Source: Cyclobacteriaceae bacterium | GTDB taxonomy: Bacteria > Bacteroidota > Bacteroidia > Cytophagales > Cyclobacteriaceae | Length of the DNA stretch: 64,000 nucleotides | Direction: 5' to 3' | Assembly: GCA_019638235.1 (NCBI GenBank) | Contig: JAHBUE010000001.1 | Span: 62,001 to 126,000 of the forward strand | In this document: piece after piece, positions 24,037 to 33,405 of the stretch | Layout: each line of letters starts with the position of its first letter | Numbering within the stretch: position 1 is the first letter of the stretch | Made by a program: the position numbers and the translations under genes | The notes under the pieces: model-generated | Database searches by the model: none | The model's input: only the letters and a program-made list of their open reading frames with translations | What the model was told of the DNA's origin: nothing

Positions 24037-24193
24037 TGGTGATAGTTGGTTAAGTTGAAACATCTGTTTTTCCGAATTCGGTAAAGCAAAACACGCTAAA
24101 CTCTGTCGAACCGCGTGTTAACGGATTCACAACAAATGTTAACATCTTGTTAAACCCTGCTATCCCGCAACATTTTCCTTGTACTTTTAGGGT

Positions 24194-25462
24194 GTGAAAA
24201 GTTCTACTATCCGGTTTATCGTTGTCCTGGCCACTATCAGCATACTCGGTATTTCTATCACACAGTTTTATTGGGTTAAACGTGCGTTTGGATTAAAAGA
24301 AGCTGAGTTCGACCGACAGGTGAATACCGCGCTGTTCAATGTGGCCTCCCGGATTTTTTCGTTGAACAACACCCCCTCGCCTGCCAACAACCCGGTAAAG
24401 CAAATCTCCACTAACTATTATGTGGTTATGGTGAACAGCGAAATTGATGCAAACCTGCTGGAGTTTTTGCTTCGTTCAGAATTTGAAAAACGAAACATCC
24501 AGGCCGACTTTGAATATGGCATTTACGATTGCACGAATGAAAAAATGGTGTACGGAAACTATGTAAACCTTAGCGATAAAAATAACAAACGCGAACAGGC
24601 TTCCACACTACCAAGCTGGACGAATGCCGGGTATTATTTTGGTGTTCAGTTTCCTAACCGCGAGGCGCAGATTTTAAACCAAATGGGCATCTGGTTGTTT
24701 TCATCGGCTGTATTGCTGATTGTCATTATCTTTTTCGGTTATACGTTGTTTGTTATCCTGAAGCAAAAGCGATTGTCAGAAATCCAGAAAGATTTTATCA
24801 ACACCATGACGCATGAATTTAAAACACCTATTTCTACCATTGCCGTATCTACCGAAGTTTTAAAGGATACCGCCATTACCCAACAGCCCGACAGGTTGTT
24901 GCAGTATGCCAGCATCATTGAAAATGAAAACAAGCGTTTAAAACAGCATGTTGAACGTGTGTTGCAAATGGCGAAACATGACAAGGAAGATGCCGGCCTG
25001 AAAAAAGAAACCGTTGACCTGCACGAAATCATAAGTGAAGTTGTGCAAAGTATTAACCTTGCCTTACAGGAAAAGCAAGGTGCTATTCAATTAAACCTCA
25101 ATGCTTCTTCGGCTCAACTCCAGGCCGACAGGCATCATCTCACCAATGTAATTTTTAACCTGCTCGATAACGCCATTAAATATTGCACAACAAAACCGTC
25201 TATAACCATTCAAACAGCATTAACCGGAAACTCGCTATCCTTAACCATTGAAGACAATGGCATTGGCGTAAGCAAAGAAAACAGGAAACGGATTTTTGAA
25301 AAGTTTTATCGCGTGCCTACGGGAAACATTCATGACGTAAAAGGTTTTGGACTTGGTTTGTATTATGTAAAACAAATCGTAGAAGCCCATCGCGGAAAAA
25401 TTACAGTAGCCAGCGAACCCCGAAACGGCTGTTCCTTTACAATCTTACTGCCAACACTATGA
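24194..25462 (+). CDS. Sensor histidine kinase (RprX-like)
   Basis: A membrane-bound kinase of 422 residues starting with GTG. Transmembrane helices at about 8-28 and 167-189 bracket a periplasmic sensor domain of some 140 residues. The HisKA box has the phosphorylated His208 in MTHEFKTPIS. The HATPase region shows NLLDNAIKYC, EDNGIGVS and GFGLGLYYVKQIVEAHRG. The architecture and the EAEFDRQVNTALFNVA motif after the first helix resemble Bacteroides RprX. It overlaps the next gene by 4 bp (ATGA), so kinase and regulator form one operon. Signal unknown. Confidence 0.92.
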   Translation: MKSSTIRFIVVLATISILGISITQFYWVKRAFGLKEAEFDRQVNTALFNVASRIFSLNNTPSPANNPVKQISTNYYVVMVNSEIDANLLEFLLRSEFEKRNIQADFEYGIYDCTNEKMVYGNYVNLSDKNNKREQASTLPSWTNAGYYFGVQFPNREAQILNQMGIWLFSSAVLLIVIIFFGYTLFVILKQKRLSEIQKDFINTMTHEFKTPISTIAVSTEVLKDTAITQQPDRLLQYASIIENENKRLKQHVERVLQMAKHDKEDAGLKKETVDLHEIISEVVQSINLALQEKQGAIQLNLNASSAQLQADRHHLTNVIFNLLDNAIKYCTTKPSITIQTALTGNSLSLTIEDNGIGVSKENRKRIFEKFYRVPTGNIHDVKGFGLGLYYVKQIVEAHRGKITVASEPRNGCSFTILLPTL

Positions 25463-26151
25463 ACAAACCCGCTATTCTTGTTGTTGAAGATGACCTCAAC
25501 TTAGGTTTTGTAATACAGGACAACCTGGTTATGAAAGGCTATGCCGTTACGCTGGGGCGCGATGGTGAGGAAGGAATGAAGTTATTTCACGAACAAAAAT
25601 TTGAACTCTGCATATTGGACGTGATGATGCCAAAAAAAGATGGCTTCAGCATGGCGCGTGCCATACGCGAACACGACCTTACTATACCTATCCTGTTTCT
25701 TACCGCTAAAGCCATGACAGAAGACAAACTGGAAGGTTTTCGTACCGGTGCAGACGATTACATTACCAAGCCCTTCAGCCTCGAAGAGTTGGTTTGCCGC
25801 ATAGAGGTCTTTTTGAAACGCGGAAAACCCGTTGCCGATACAGAAAAAAATATTGTGCTTGGCACATACCTGTTCGATTACGCTAACTTTAAATTAAAAA
25901 ACCAGCAACACGAGCGCACACTTACTTCACGTGAAGCCGAAGTGCTTCGCCTGTTATTCATTCACCGCGACCGTGTATTGAAACGGGATGAAATATTAAA
26001 ATCGGTTTGGGGAGATGATGATTATTTTTTAGGCCGGAGTATGGATGTGTTCATCTCCAGGTTGCGCAAGTATTTAAAAGATGACCCCACCGTTCAGATT
26101 GTAAACTATCACGGAGTTGGATTCAAGTTGGAGATTGCAACCGCAAACTAA
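25459..26151 (+). CDS. OmpR-family response regulator (RprY-like)
   Basis: A 230-residue DNA-binding regulator and cognate partner of the preceding kinase. The receiver carries the acidic pair near D11-D12, phospho-acceptor D54 in CILDVMMPKKDG, and the switch Lys in DDYITKPFSLEEL. The winged-helix effector covers the last 95 residues (LTSREAEVLRLL, RSMDVFISRLRKYLKDD, IVNYHGVGFKLE). It overlaps the kinase by 4 bp and the convergent single-domain regulator by 4 bp at its 3' end. Confidence 0.92.
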   Translation: MNKPAILVVEDDLNLGFVIQDNLVMKGYAVTLGRDGEEGMKLFHEQKFELCILDVMMPKKDGFSMARAIREHDLTIPILFLTAKAMTEDKLEGFRTGADDYITKPFSLEELVCRIEVFLKRGKPVADTEKNIVLGTYLFDYANFKLKNQQHERTLTSREAEVLRLLFIHRDRVLKRDEILKSVWGDDDYFLGRSMDVFISRLRKYLKDDPTVQIVNYHGVGFKLEIATAN

Positions 26152-26504
26152 CCCCGCAGCCCGCGAATTACTTTCCTTAACCGTTCTACATTTACCGGCT
26201 TGGACACAAACGCGTGCACACCCGATTTAAGCGCCAGGGCAACAACTTCTTCTTCGTCATCGGAAGAAATCATGATTACCGGGGTGTTTTTGCCTTGCTC
26301 CTTGTGTACAAAATCAAGCACGGCATCGCCATTTACATAGGGCATGTGTATATCCGTAATAATAAAATCGTAATCGTGTTTGGCCAGCAAGTCAAGTGCG
26401 TCTTGCCCGTTGTTTACCAACGTAGCGTCAACACCCTCTTCGGTCATAGCCACTTCAATTACTTTAAGTACCACTTTATCATCTTCGCAAACCAATGCTT
26501 TCAT
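26148..26504 (-). CDS. Stand-alone CheY-like receiver
   Basis: A single receiver domain of 118 residues with all canonical residues: E7-D8-D9, phospho-acceptor D51 in FIITDIHMPYVNG, Ser in MISSDDEEE, and Lys in FVSKPVNVERL. It has no output domain, so it would act by protein contact. It converges with the OmpR-type regulator (4-bp overlap) and lies upstream of recO on the same strand, 23 bp away in the opposite order. It contrasts with the degenerate receiver at 19968. Confidence 0.88.
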   Translation of the reverse strand: MKALVCEDDKVVLKVIEVAMTEEGVDATLVNNGQDALDLLAKHDYDFIITDIHMPYVNGDAVLDFVHKEQGKNTPVIMISSDDEEEVVALALKSGVHAFVSKPVNVERLRKVIRGLRG

Positions 26505-26527
26505 AAGGCAAAAAAATTTTAGACAAA

Positions 26528-27196
26528 TTACGTGAATATTTCTTTTAAAACAGAAACAGATTTGAACTCTCCCGGTGTATCGGAGTGGTCTTTATAAAAA
26601 TTCAACAACACATCCAGCAACTCTCTCCGTTGCGCTACCGATATGGAAAGGCTTGTGTCGTACTCTGCCACCAATACTTTTTCCAGCAAGGTTTCCAATG
26701 TGCTATCCACCACCTTCCGGCCGGTAACTTCTTCAACACGGTGTGCACCAAACCCAAGCAAGCGACTTAATTTCACCAAAAAAACCAGGTGAAAATTTTC
26801 AAAATCCTTTTCAGCATCATCCAGTATAATCAACGAGCCGGAGATAAAATCATACAATTCCTTTGCATGACTTTCATCTTTCACCGCCTTGTTCAGCAAT
26901 TCGGCCAGGAACATGGCAATAGCCGATTTTTTTACATCGGCATATAGCGAATGATACTGGTGCAGGCACTTCACTTCCTTCATGCGCTTTACCTGGGCGT
27001 TCTCTTTATAATACACCACCATGTCCAATAGCGTAAGCGGCTGGTATAGCGCCATTTTTCCTTTGGCTGTTGCGCTTCGCACACCATTAACAATGTAACT
27101 CTGCAACCCAAACAGTTCGGTAAAAATATTTACGATGATAGACGTATCACCGTATTTGGTAAAACGAAAAACAATGCCGGGCGTTTTGTGAAGCAT
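26528..27196 (-). CDS. recO: DNA repair protein RecO
   Basis: The N-terminal OB fold is recognisable from HKTPGIVFRFTKYGDTSIIVNIFT and LQSYIVNGVRSATAKGKMALYQPLTLLDM. The C-terminal helical domain includes FHLVFLVKLSRLLGFG. The 222-residue length is that of Bacteroidota RecO. The zinc-ribbon cysteines of some RecO proteins are absent, which is common in this phylum. RecO loads RecA onto SSB-coated DNA together with RecR. The gene follows porZ by 5 bp on the same strand, a conserved neighbourhood in Bacteroidota. Confidence 0.92.
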   Translation of the reverse strand: MLHKTPGIVFRFTKYGDTSIIVNIFTELFGLQSYIVNGVRSATAKGKMALYQPLTLLDMVVYYKENAQVKRMKEVKCLHQYHSLYADVKKSAIAMFLAELLNKAVKDESHAKELYDFISGSLIILDDAEKDFENFHLVFLVKLSRLLGFGAHRVEEVTGRKVVDSTLETLLEKVLVAEYDTSLSISVAQRRELLDVLLNFYKDHSDTPGEFKSVSVLKEIFT

Positions 27197-27201
27197 GGTG
27201 A

Positions 27202-29403
27202 TTAATTTACCACTGCAATTTTTCCAACAACACTATCCAAACCGTCCTGTGCAATGGCAATAACTAAGTACATACCCGTTGCCGCACGGTTGCCGTTATA
27301 ATCGCGCACATGCCATGTAGCCGTGCCCCCATGCGCAGACGTTTCCCAAATAAGCCTGCCCGAAATGTCGGTAATCTTTACCCGCGCATCTGTGGCCAAT
27401 CCTGAAATGCTTACCCTTCCGGTAAAGGTTGGCGTAACCGGGTTTGGAAAAATTTTAACAGATGCAAATGCAGCCGTGCTTTCAGTAGCATCGGCACGAA
27501 AGGAAACAATGCCTTTGGGCGTAGCAAAAAATACTTCGCCTGTTACCGGATGAATTTCTATATCCGAAATCTCATCGGATAACAACGGACTATTAACTAC
27601 TGTGAAATGGTGCACCGGTGTTTCGCCAAAGGCATCAAACAGCCAAACGCCATTGCGTGTACCCAACCACTTGCGGTTACCTCCGTCAACGGCAATGCTT
27701 GTGGTTGTTTCATCGCGAAGTAAAATTCTTCCGTTCACAATCGGCTTTATGCTGTTAACATTTCCTGATAACACCTGGTTGGGGTTCAGGTATGCCACGC
27801 CAGCCGCAGTACCAATCCACACATATCCATTTCTATCCGTTGACAACGAATAAACCTGTCGTGAAGGCAACGAGCCGGAGCCTGTTGCTTCTGTAAGGTA
27901 AGCGTAACTGTTTTTGCTGTAATCAAAAATCAAAATACCTCCGCCTTGTGCAGGATTTAAAATCATCCAAACCTGACCGAGTGCATCCACTATCAAATCC
28001 GTTGGATATTGCGCGGCAGAAAACGGAAAAGAAAACGATTCCCACGAATTATCATTCTTCAACAAATGAAGCGGAAGCGCACTGCCGTAATTTGTTACCC
28101 AGGTGCCGTCTTTCGATACAGCCGAAGCCGTAACGCGATTAGTTGAGAGCGGGCTGTTACTACCCGTAAAAACAGTTGACGTGCCATTGTCAATAACCTG
28201 GAGTCCGCTACTAAAGGAAGAAACAATAATTTTATTTGAAGTGAAATCTACATCGGTAACATCGGCTGTAAGCCATGCTGGTTCCGAACGCCACTGCCCG
28301 GATGAAAATACGTTAACCCGTTCATTATTTCCTATCGGCAAAAAGCCGGAAGTAAACCCACCCGAAACAGCAAAGACTTCATTACTTGTATTCCGCGAAA
28401 GCCTGAAACCATTCGCGAATGTCGGGCCATTAGGCACATACGATTGAAACGAACCCGACCGGTCGGAAATCAAACCATTTCGTAAATCACCAACCCAGGT
28501 TTTACCTGCATCATCTTCCGCCACAAAAACGGGGCTTTCAATTTTTGAATCTTCAACTTGTGTGAGTGTACCCGTTGCACTTAGTTTCCACAACTTGTCC
28601 GATTCGGCTATCCACACATGGCTACCGGCATTGAGAGAATAAAAATCAGAGTCTGCAAAATTTTCGAGCGACCAAACTCCTGTTTCGTAACTAAACAATC
28701 CTTTCCCGTCTATGGCTGCGAATACTTTATTATTAAAAGAAGTAATAAACGCAACTGCGTTTGTAAATGCGCCCTCGTTAAACCGTTTCCAGTTGGCAAA
28801 GTCGAGCAGGTTATCGCTTAACGCTCCGGCCATTACACCTTGCTGCGTGGCAAGAAAAATACTGTCGTTTGAAAATGTGCATTGCTTGATTGACCACAAC
28901 TGGCCGGCCGGCCCCAGGTCACGCCATGTTTCTTTCACTTCAAGCTGATTCAGGTCGAACACCACTACGCCATAATCTGTGGCGAGATAGGCAAGCGATG
29001 CCTGCACAGAAACCTGGTTTATTTTTTTTGAACCGGTAATGGTAGGTGAGTCTTTCAATCCGGCAAACGATATGATTTCGTTTGGCCTGATAATATCCAA
29101 CAATCCATCGGCATAGCTCACTAAGAGTTGCTGACGCGGGGCATCATACGCAAGTGAAGTAATGTCTGTGCTGCCAAGTCCGTCCAACCGTGTGATGACG
29201 GACAAACTGTTATCGGAATTAACAACAACAACACCGGAAGATGAAGCCCCGTAAACTGTGTTGTTACCAACAGCAACAGCATGAACAGTCTGAAACGAAG
29301 TATGCGTGCGCCATGTACCTAATGGTATTTCCTGGGCAATACAATTGACAATTAACAATTGACAATTAACCATTAGCAAAAAAAATATAATGTGTGTGCG
29401 CAT
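27202..29403 (-). CDS. porZ: PorZ-like type IX secretion surface protein
   Basis: PorZ is part of the attachment machinery that delivers anionic LPS to T9SS cargo at the cell surface. The 733-residue product has a signal peptide ending IAQ, two beta-propeller blocks with repeated blades of the VWIGTAAGVAYLNPN / KTWVGDLRNGLISD type, and a C-terminal sorting-type domain (VKIFPNPVTPTFTGRVSI ... ATGMYLVIA ... GKIAVVN). The opening IPLGTWRTHTSFQTVHAV and the position directly upstream of recO fit porZ. Its signal peptide region is encoded by a perfect tandem 14-bp repeat (29342-29369). tdk ends one base before its start. Confidence 0.85.
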   Translation of the reverse strand: MRTHIIFFLLMVNCQLLIVNCIAQEIPLGTWRTHTSFQTVHAVAVGNNTVYGASSSGVVVVNSDNSLSVITRLDGLGSTDITSLAYDAPRQQLLVSYADGLLDIIRPNEIISFAGLKDSPTITGSKKINQVSVQASLAYLATDYGVVVFDLNQLEVKETWRDLGPAGQLWSIKQCTFSNDSIFLATQQGVMAGALSDNLLDFANWKRFNEGAFTNAVAFITSFNNKVFAAIDGKGLFSYETGVWSLENFADSDFYSLNAGSHVWIAESDKLWKLSATGTLTQVEDSKIESPVFVAEDDAGKTWVGDLRNGLISDRSGSFQSYVPNGPTFANGFRLSRNTSNEVFAVSGGFTSGFLPIGNNERVNVFSSGQWRSEPAWLTADVTDVDFTSNKIIVSSFSSGLQVIDNGTSTVFTGSNSPLSTNRVTASAVSKDGTWVTNYGSALPLHLLKNDNSWESFSFPFSAAQYPTDLIVDALGQVWMILNPAQGGGILIFDYSKNSYAYLTEATGSGSLPSRQVYSLSTDRNGYVWIGTAAGVAYLNPNQVLSGNVNSIKPIVNGRILLRDETTTSIAVDGGNRKWLGTRNGVWLFDAFGETPVHHFTVVNSPLLSDEISDIEIHPVTGEVFFATPKGIVSFRADATESTAAFASVKIFPNPVTPTFTGRVSISGLATDARVKITDISGRLIWETSAHGGTATWHVRDYNGNRAATGMYLVIAIAQDGLDSVVGKIAVVN
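29342..29369 (-). repeat. Tandem 14-bp repeat inside the porZ signal peptide
   Basis: CAATTGACAATTAA occurs twice in direct succession and encodes the NCQLLIVNC part of the signal peptide. The same word family is common in non-coding DNA of Bacteroidota, so it may have spread into the coding region. Confidence 0.8.
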
Positions 29404-30009
29404 TTATTCGTCCACTTTCTTTCTTTCCTTCATGCCGTCCAAAAAACTTCTACGGCTACGCGCCTCATATTCGGCCTTTTCGCCAAGCATAACCTGTTCG
29501 CTGTTTTGTGTGAGCCGGTAAGAGAACGAAGCAAGCTCGCCTGTTCGTGCGCAGATAGCGTGAACTTTCGTAACAAATTCGGCTACAGCAAGCAGGTTGG
29601 GCATCGGCCCGAAAGGATTTCCTTCAAAGTCCATATCAAGGCCGGCCACAATTACACGTTTACCGCTATTAGCAAGGGTGTTGCAAACCTCTACAATGCC
29701 TTCATCAAAAAACTGGGCTTCATCAATCCCAACCACATCGCAATCGCCCGACAGGAGCAGAATATCGGCAGCAAAATTTACGGGCGTGGAGCGAATAGCG
29801 TTTTCGTTATGCGAAACAATATTTTGTGCATGATACCGGGTATCGGTTACGGGCTTAAAAATTTCAACTTTTTGCTTCGCAATAAGGGCACGGTTAAGCC
29901 TGCGGATCAGTTCTTCTGTTTTACCGGAAAACATGCATCCGCATACTACTTCAATCCAGCCGGTGCGTCCGTACGGTTCTTTTTTACCTAAGTGTGGCTC
30001 AATAAACAT
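29404..30009 (-). CDS. tdk: Thymidine kinase, class II
   Basis: It phosphorylates thymidine for the salvage pathway. The P-loop is [16 protein letters not shown], the Walker B/catalytic region [14 protein letters not shown], and the lasso begins [16 protein letters not shown]. In zinc-binding type II kinases four cysteines hold the lasso. Here only one remains (HAIC), and the C-terminal pair is replaced by serines in YEARSRRSF. Length (201) is normal. It lies immediately upstream of porZ with no gap and is probably in the same transcript with porZ and recO. Confidence 0.93.
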   Translation of the reverse strand: MFIEPHLGKKEPYGRTGWIEVVCGCMFSGKTEELIRRLNRALIAKQKVEIFKPVTDTRYHAQNIVSHNENAIRSTPVNFAADILLLSGDCDVVGIDEAQFFDEGIVEVCNTLANSGKRVIVAGLDMDFEGNPFGPMPNLLAVAEFVTKVHAICARTGELASFSYRLTQNSEQVMLGEKAEYEARSRRSFLDGMKERKKVDE

Positions 30010-30051
30010 GGGTGCAAGTTAACAGGTCGTGTTTGATAGTCCATAGGCAAC

Positions 30052-30372
30052 TCAGCTCAGGTAAGTCAAATGCGGCAACTTTCCTTCTTCCGGAACGTCA
30101 ACCGTAATGCTGCCCAGCACAACGGCCTGACAGGCCAACCGCTCACCGTCTTTCAGTAAACCCCTGTCGCGGTAGCGGATTTCGGCTGCTGTAGGCGGGG
30201 CGAGGTTCTCTGCGCCCTCCAGCACAACCGCCTTGCACGTAGTACACCGCCCCTTGCCCCCGCACGCGTGCATCCAGTCGATGCCGTCTTCCTGCACGGC
30301 CTTCAGAATTGTTTCGGAAAAATCGCTCACTTCTACCGATTTTCCGAGATTTCTTATCACAATTCTTGTCAT
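30052..30372 (-). CDS. Plant/adrenodoxin-type 2Fe-2S ferredoxin
   Basis: A 106-residue electron carrier. The cluster cysteines are C37, C43 and C46 in ACGGKGRCTTC, plus C81 in LACQAVV, the CX5CX2C...C pattern of adrenodoxin-like ferredoxins. It has no extra domain. It is probably cytoplasmic. It ends about 40 bp before the tdk start region on the same strand and is divergent from the hypothetical gene at 30436. The redox partner is not visible in the window. Confidence 0.9.
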   Translation of the reverse strand: MTRIVIRNLGKSVEVSDFSETILKAVQEDGIDWMHACGGKGRCTTCKAVVLEGAENLAPPTAAEIRYRDRGLLKDGERLACQAVVLGSITVDVPEEGKLPHLTYLS

Positions 30373-30435
30373 CTTGCGTTTCAGGTATTGAACAACCCTG
30401 TATTTTTACAAGTATAGTTAAATCAGTAATAACCT

Positions 30436-31398
30436 ATGGATGAAAAGATAAGCTTAGAAGCGATTGCCCTGTACAGCAATGCCTACGCTGAAAAAATGCT
30501 GAAAAAATTTTTTGCCAATAAAAGCAACGTCACCGGGCAGGAGATTCTTATGTTTTCGGATGTGCAGCAGGTAAACCTTTTCATTATTCGCGACCTGTTC
30601 AAGACGTGGAAGGAAGAGACAAAGAAACTGAAAAGCCCCTTCTTTGATTACGAAAAAACCGAGGTAAAAGAGGCGCTCGAAACCTTTATGAATGTGCTAT
30701 CGAAAAATATTTCGATTGACCGCGAGCATTTCGCACCATTATTAAAAAAATCAGTGAGCCAAACGCTGTTGGCTATTTTCAATCCATACGATTATTTCTC
30801 CATTATCATCTCAGGCATAAACAACAACATGAATGTTGACACATTTCGCGAAGAGCTTAAATATTTGCGTATCAACAAAGCCCCGCTTGAAAAGTTATTG
30901 CACCATTTCGATGAGAAAAAAGTAAAAGAACTTTCCGGCAACGAAGCCTTTGCCATGCTGGACCATATACTGGAAGAAGTGAACTTTACCCCGGAAGATG
31001 TGGACGGGTATATCGGCCGGTTTAGCTCGGTTGAGCCGCTTAATCCTGAAACATTTTACATGAAGAAACCCGAACCGGTACAGCCCGCCAAACAGGAGAA
31101 TACCGAAAGGAGCACGATTAACGATTCGTTGGCAACGCAGCCTAAACCAACAGTAGCCGATAATTTCAAAAAAATTGATAGCATTAAAAACCGGCTTACC
31201 ATCAATCAAAAGTTCATGTTCACCAAAGTGCTGTTTCATGGCGACTTTGAGTTGTTCAGCAAAGCCATTGACGACCTGGACAGGCAGGACGATATGCCTG
31301 GGGCATTACGATACCTCGAACGCCTTTACGATGAGTGGGATCGCGAAAGCGAAGAATTCCATGAGTTTATGGAGATGGTGGAGAAGCGGTTTAGTTAG
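30436..31398 (+). CDS. Conserved hypothetical protein, integration target gene
   Basis: A soluble, mainly helical protein of 320 residues starting MDEKISLEAIALYS. The N-terminal 200 residues form one domain (NVTGQEILMFSDVQQVNLF, FNPYDYFSIIISGINNN). A Pro/Gln-rich linker (about 215-245) leads to a C-terminal helical domain (RLTINQKFMFTKVLF, ALRYLERLYDEWDRESEE). I do not recognise a function; proteins with this kind of C terminus are conserved in Cytophagales-type genomes as far as I recall. The last 24 codons recur at 35709 beyond an AT-rich accessory block, so the 3' end appears to be an integration site. Confidence 0.75.
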   Translation: MDEKISLEAIALYSNAYAEKMLKKFFANKSNVTGQEILMFSDVQQVNLFIIRDLFKTWKEETKKLKSPFFDYEKTEVKEALETFMNVLSKNISIDREHFAPLLKKSVSQTLLAIFNPYDYFSIIISGINNNMNVDTFREELKYLRINKAPLEKLLHHFDEKKVKELSGNEAFAMLDHILEEVNFTPEDVDGYIGRFSSVEPLNPETFYMKKPEPVQPAKQENTERSTINDSLATQPKPTVADNFKKIDSIKNRLTINQKFMFTKVLFHGDFELFSKAIDDLDRQDDMPGALRYLERLYDEWDRESEEFHEFMEMVEKRFS

Positions 31399-31485
31399 GA
31401 AAATGTTTTTTCAATACGGGTTTTCTTAGCGGGAATAACAGTTAAAAGAAAACAAAAAATACGTTAGAGTTTACATAAAATTAAT

Positions 31486-32028
31486 ATGAATCTTGAAATT
31501 GACAATACTCGAATAGAGCATTCATTTGACAGAATTGCAAAAGACCTATTAACAACAAAAGCACTTTATGTAAACAAAAAGATATTTCGATTTACTGAAA
31601 TTGAATTTTATTATTTCAACGAAAAATATCATAAAGACGAATATACCCACGAGCATGAAAGACATTCAGGGGAGTGGCGATTTCATAATCAAGGAATTGA
31701 CATAACCTTTAGTAGTGATAATGCAAGTGACGGAGGGATTTTAATTCGTGGGATATTATCTGACTTGAAATTCGTAAATGGCCCCAAAAAGTCGATTGGA
31801 AAAATTTTTGAAGCATTTGGGAAGGTTACAGAACCCACTTCTATTGTTCTAAAAGATGCTGAAAAAAGGGAAACAACTGTAATTAAAACATTTAGACACC
31901 TTCCTAATAAAATTACATTCCCTGATTTTCATGAAAAACATTATCGGTATCTGACAGATCTTGAAAATTTAAAAATTGATAGCCGTATAAAACAAAAAAT
32001 ACAAGAAAATCATACGGTAGTATTGTGA
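31486..32028 (+). CDS. Hypothetical protein (180 aa) of the accessory block
   Basis: A soluble AT-rich gene product. The middle part reads FTEIEFYYFNEKYHKDEYTHEHE, HSGEWRFHNQGID and GGILIRGILSD. The order of an E-containing strand, a His, a WxFH segment and an (V/L)LIRxL strand is reminiscent of the methylpurine-DNA glycosylase (AAG) fold, where EAY, the FG...YVY segment and AVLIRAL occur in the same order. This is a weak resemblance made by eye. It is the first gene after the duplicated 3' end of the target gene and could equally be of entirely different function. Confidence 0.55.
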   Translation: MNLEIDNTRIEHSFDRIAKDLLTTKALYVNKKIFRFTEIEFYYFNEKYHKDEYTHEHERHSGEWRFHNQGIDITFSSDNASDGGILIRGILSDLKFVNGPKKSIGKIFEAFGKVTEPTSIVLKDAEKRETTVIKTFRHLPNKITFPDFHEKHYRYLTDLENLKIDSRIKQKIQENHTVVL

Positions 32029-32224
32029 TTTAAGCCTCCTCAAATATCAATTAGTCCTCAAGTTTATTTGGCGTATAAATGATTAAATAAATAATCATTA
32101 TTGATTTTTTATTTATATAACTTAATAATTACGCACTCGTTATCTCCAATATAGAAGATGAGATTAACGAAATTTTTGCACGATATACCCCTATTAGAGT
32201 TATAAAAAAAATCCTCAATATCCC

Positions 32225-32551
32225 ATGAAAATAATTGATATACACACCAAGAAGAAGCCGAAAAGAAGCCCTCAAAAAAGGATCGATGAAGTAGCCGTAA
32301 AAAATTACGTTTTTCAACACATTGACTTTGAATTAACGAACGAATACTGGGATGAGATCGACAGCGAGTTTGCCGAGATATGGAATAATAAGATAGGCGT
32401 AGGCGGATACTTTTATTGGGATGAAATCTCCAAAGACATATATAACGCTCTTCAAGAAAAGAAAATGCTAATCAGCTATGACCGGGTTGACTGTATTGTT
32501 AATTTAATGTTGACGTATATTGAAGACACAGGAGGGTTTATGGATCTATGA
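32225..32551 (+). CDS. Small hypothetical protein upstream of the deiminase-like gene
   Basis: A 108-residue acidic protein with a basic N terminus (THKKKPKRSPQKR region) and an aromatic core (FELTNEYWDEIDSEFAEIW, GGYFYWDEISKDIYNAL). No signal peptide or membrane helix. It overlaps the start of the deiminase-like gene by 4 bp (ATGA), so the two are translationally coupled and likely act together. Family not recognised. Confidence 0.6.
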   Translation: MKIIDIHTKKKPKRSPQKRIDEVAVKNYVFQHIDFELTNEYWDEIDSEFAEIWNNKIGVGGYFYWDEISKDIYNALQEKKMLISYDRVDCIVNLMLTYIEDTGGFMDL

Positions 32552-33405
32552 TACCAGATAGCAAAACAAATACGTTATTTCTTGCCGACAGCTTGCCGAA
32601 AAAGCACCCAAAGTTTTTTGCTGACTTTGAAACTGTTTTAAGCAAGTGTAATATTTCATTTGAGTTGTTGCCCAACACAAAAGACATTTGGGTGGCTGAT
32701 TATATGCCTATTCAAGTTTCGCTAAACAAGTTTATTCAATTCGTTTATAATCCTGACTACTTGCAAAGCAAGAGATGGTTAAAAACTATTTCAGACGTTG
32801 AAAGCATTTGTAAGGCTATAAACTTAAATCGTATTAAATCCGACATCAATTTAGACGGAGGCAACGTAACCAAGACAACAGAGAAAGTAATGTTGTGCGA
32901 CAAAATTTTTCTTGAAAATCCACATTACACAAGGCGACAACTCACAGACCAATTGAAAGAACTTTTTGAAGTTGATAAACTTTACTTTGTTCCGCAACAG
33001 CCAAAGGATTTTACAGGACACGCAGACGGACTGGTGCGTTTTCTTACCGATGACACAGTAATAATTAACGACCATTCAAAAGAGAAAAAAGATTTTCAAC
33101 GAGCATTTAAAATCGCATTAGACAACGCAGGACTTGACTACATTGAAATTCCTTACAATCCATACGGTAACAAAACTTATAGACAAGCAAATGGCGACTA
33201 CATTAACTTTTTGCAAATGGACAATGTTGTAATTATTCCAACCTTTGGCATCAAAGAAGATGATATTGCTGTTAGGCAATTTGAAGAATTATTTAAAGGG
33301 CAAACAATCGAAACCATTGACAGTAACGAAATTGCTGACAATGGCGGAATACTAAACTGCATAACGTGGAACATACGGATAAAGGGGATTTATAATGAAA
33401 AATGA
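32548..33405 (+). CDS. Peptidyl-arginine/agmatine deiminase-fold enzyme, divergent
   Basis: A 285-residue member of the PAD_porph/agmatine deiminase superfamily, whose enzymes hydrolyse guanidino groups through a Cys nucleophile. Visible residues are D51 in IWVADYMP (canonical WxRD, with Ala for Arg here), DGGN at 103-106, H158 and D160 in GHADGLVRF, and the presumed nucleophile C271 in DNGGILNCITW. The usual GxHC His is Asn. Loss of the substrate-carboxylate Arg and of that His suggests an altered substrate. It overlaps the genes on both sides by 4 bp, forming a three-gene operon with a small protein and a mini-DnaA ATPase. A fragment of its 3' end recurs at 34319. Confidence 0.75.
   Translation: MIPDSKTNTLFLADSLPKKHPKFFADFETVLSKCNISFELLPNTKDIWVADYMPIQVSLNKFIQFVYNPDYLQSKRWLKTISDVESICKAINLNRIKSDINLDGGNVTKTTEKVMLCDKIFLENPHYTRRQLTDQLKELFEVDKLYFVPQQPKDFTGHADGLVRFLTDDTVIINDHSKEKKDFQRAFKIALDNAGLDYIEIPYNPYGNKTYRQANGDYINFLQMDNVVIIPTFGIKEDDIAVRQFEELFKGQTIETIDSNEIADNGGILNCITWNIRIKGIYNEK

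Noticed and set aside
29392..29991. Long forward frame over the thymidine kinase gene
   Set aside because: It is antisense to a firmly identified tdk, and its translation is low-complexity with no motif.
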